Positions 21,877 to 22,067 of a DNA stretch of 22,067 nt are shown piece after piece (the first letter of the stretch is position 1; each line of letters begins with the position of its first letter). Location of the stretch: positions 1 through 22,067 of the forward strand of contig JBDNFW010000018.1 in NCBI GenBank assembly GCA_041689615.1, read 5' to 3'. A program made the position numbers and the translations under genes. Under the pieces are notes generated by a model. It made no database searches. It saw only the letters and a list, made by a program, of their open reading frames with translations, and was not told where the DNA came from. Source of the DNA: UBA7359 sp041689615. Lineage in GTDB: Bacteria > Pseudomonadota > Gammaproteobacteria > Eutrophobiales > Eutrophobiaceae.

Positions 21877-22067
21877 TTTTTTTCGATAGCCTCACGGGCT
21901 ATTTCAGACTTCAGCTTTTCGTCGAGATACATTTTTTTAAGCCGTCGGTTTTCATCTTCGAGTTCTTTCATCCGTTTCATGAGTGAGGCATCCATGCCGC
22001 CAAACTTAGCGCGCCATTTGTAAAAGGTGGCATTGCTCATGCTGTGTTCTCGGCATAAGTCTGGCAC
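21870..22067 (-). CDS. Transposase OrfA, 5' end outside the window
   Basis: 65 residues of an IS3-family OrfA: the end of a helix-turn-helix (DLCREHSMSNATFYKWRAKF) and the following leucine-rich coiled coil (GGMDASLMKRMKELEDENRR). The first codon in the window is an internal valine codon, so the gene continues to the right. It ends EKKW with a stop overlapping the orfB start. It belongs to a different subgroup from the IS at 13398-14652. Confidence 0.85.
   Translation of the reverse strand: MPDLCREHSMSNATFYKWRAKFGGMDASLMKRMKELEDENRRLKKMYLDEKLKSEIAREAIEKKW

Larger units (their letters stand above)
21667..22067 (-). mobile_element. IS3-family (IS407-like) element, internally deleted and cut by the window edge
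   Basis: orfA and a collapsed orfB are present in the usual overlap. The catalytic middle of orfB is missing. The left end of the element was not located in 21558-21666, which otherwise holds no gene. The right part lies beyond the window. The element cannot transpose by itself but could be mobilised in trans if its ends survive. Confidence 0.8.

Overview
The window comes from a low-GC gammaproteobacterium. The block thrS-infC-rpmI-rplT, a GTG/ATT-type infC start, uvrB, and tRNA-Val(GAC) and tRNA-Asn(GUU) genes with encoded CCA all fit that group. The genus cannot be fixed from the sequence alone.

Layout, left to right. Positions 1-141 hold a 51-bp tandem repeat, followed by a strong terminator. 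Positions 201-3406 (minus strand) are the translation block thrS > infC > rpmI > rplT. infC appears to start at AUC, thrS has a very long hairpin leader, and the infC-rpmI spacer carries a palindromic insert. A tRNA-Val gene with a near-consensus promoter follows at 3579-3702. Positions 3744-6943 (minus) hold three nucleotide-sugar genes: fcl and gmd (GDP-mannose to GDP-L-fucose) and galE (UDP-Glc/UDP-Gal). uvrB lies at 6990-9011 (minus). A class I aminotransferase at 9089-10276 (plus) and tRNA-Asn with promoter and terminator close the core part.

From about 10450 onward the window is accessory in character. A methyltransferase-glycosyltransferase (GT2) fusion and a second methyltransferase form a tight plus-strand pair. 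They face an integral-membrane GT-C-like gene that has been broken near its 3' end by a complete IS3-family element (13398-14652) with a 3-bp target duplication. Removing the IS restores a 601-codon frame. Together with fcl, gmd and galE these genes point to synthesis of a fucose-containing surface glycan.

Positions 16480-21557 (all minus strand) form the most unusual part. Three genes, one of them a frameshifted remnant, encode exported proteins that share a signal peptide junction followed by VTDAELEALEK and, in the two full-length members, a long charged coiled coil. Their C-termini differ: one is a discoidin (F5/8 C)-like domain, one is a TPR-like helix pair plus a small beta-like domain. 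Between them lie a membrane-anchored Ser/Thr kinase, a membrane zinc-ribbon protein and a two-helix membrane protein. Direct repeats bracket the kinase/zinc-ribbon pair. This looks like a lineage-specific envelope signalling or scaffold locus that I cannot match to a described system. The window ends in an IS3-family remnant whose transposase core has been deleted in frame.
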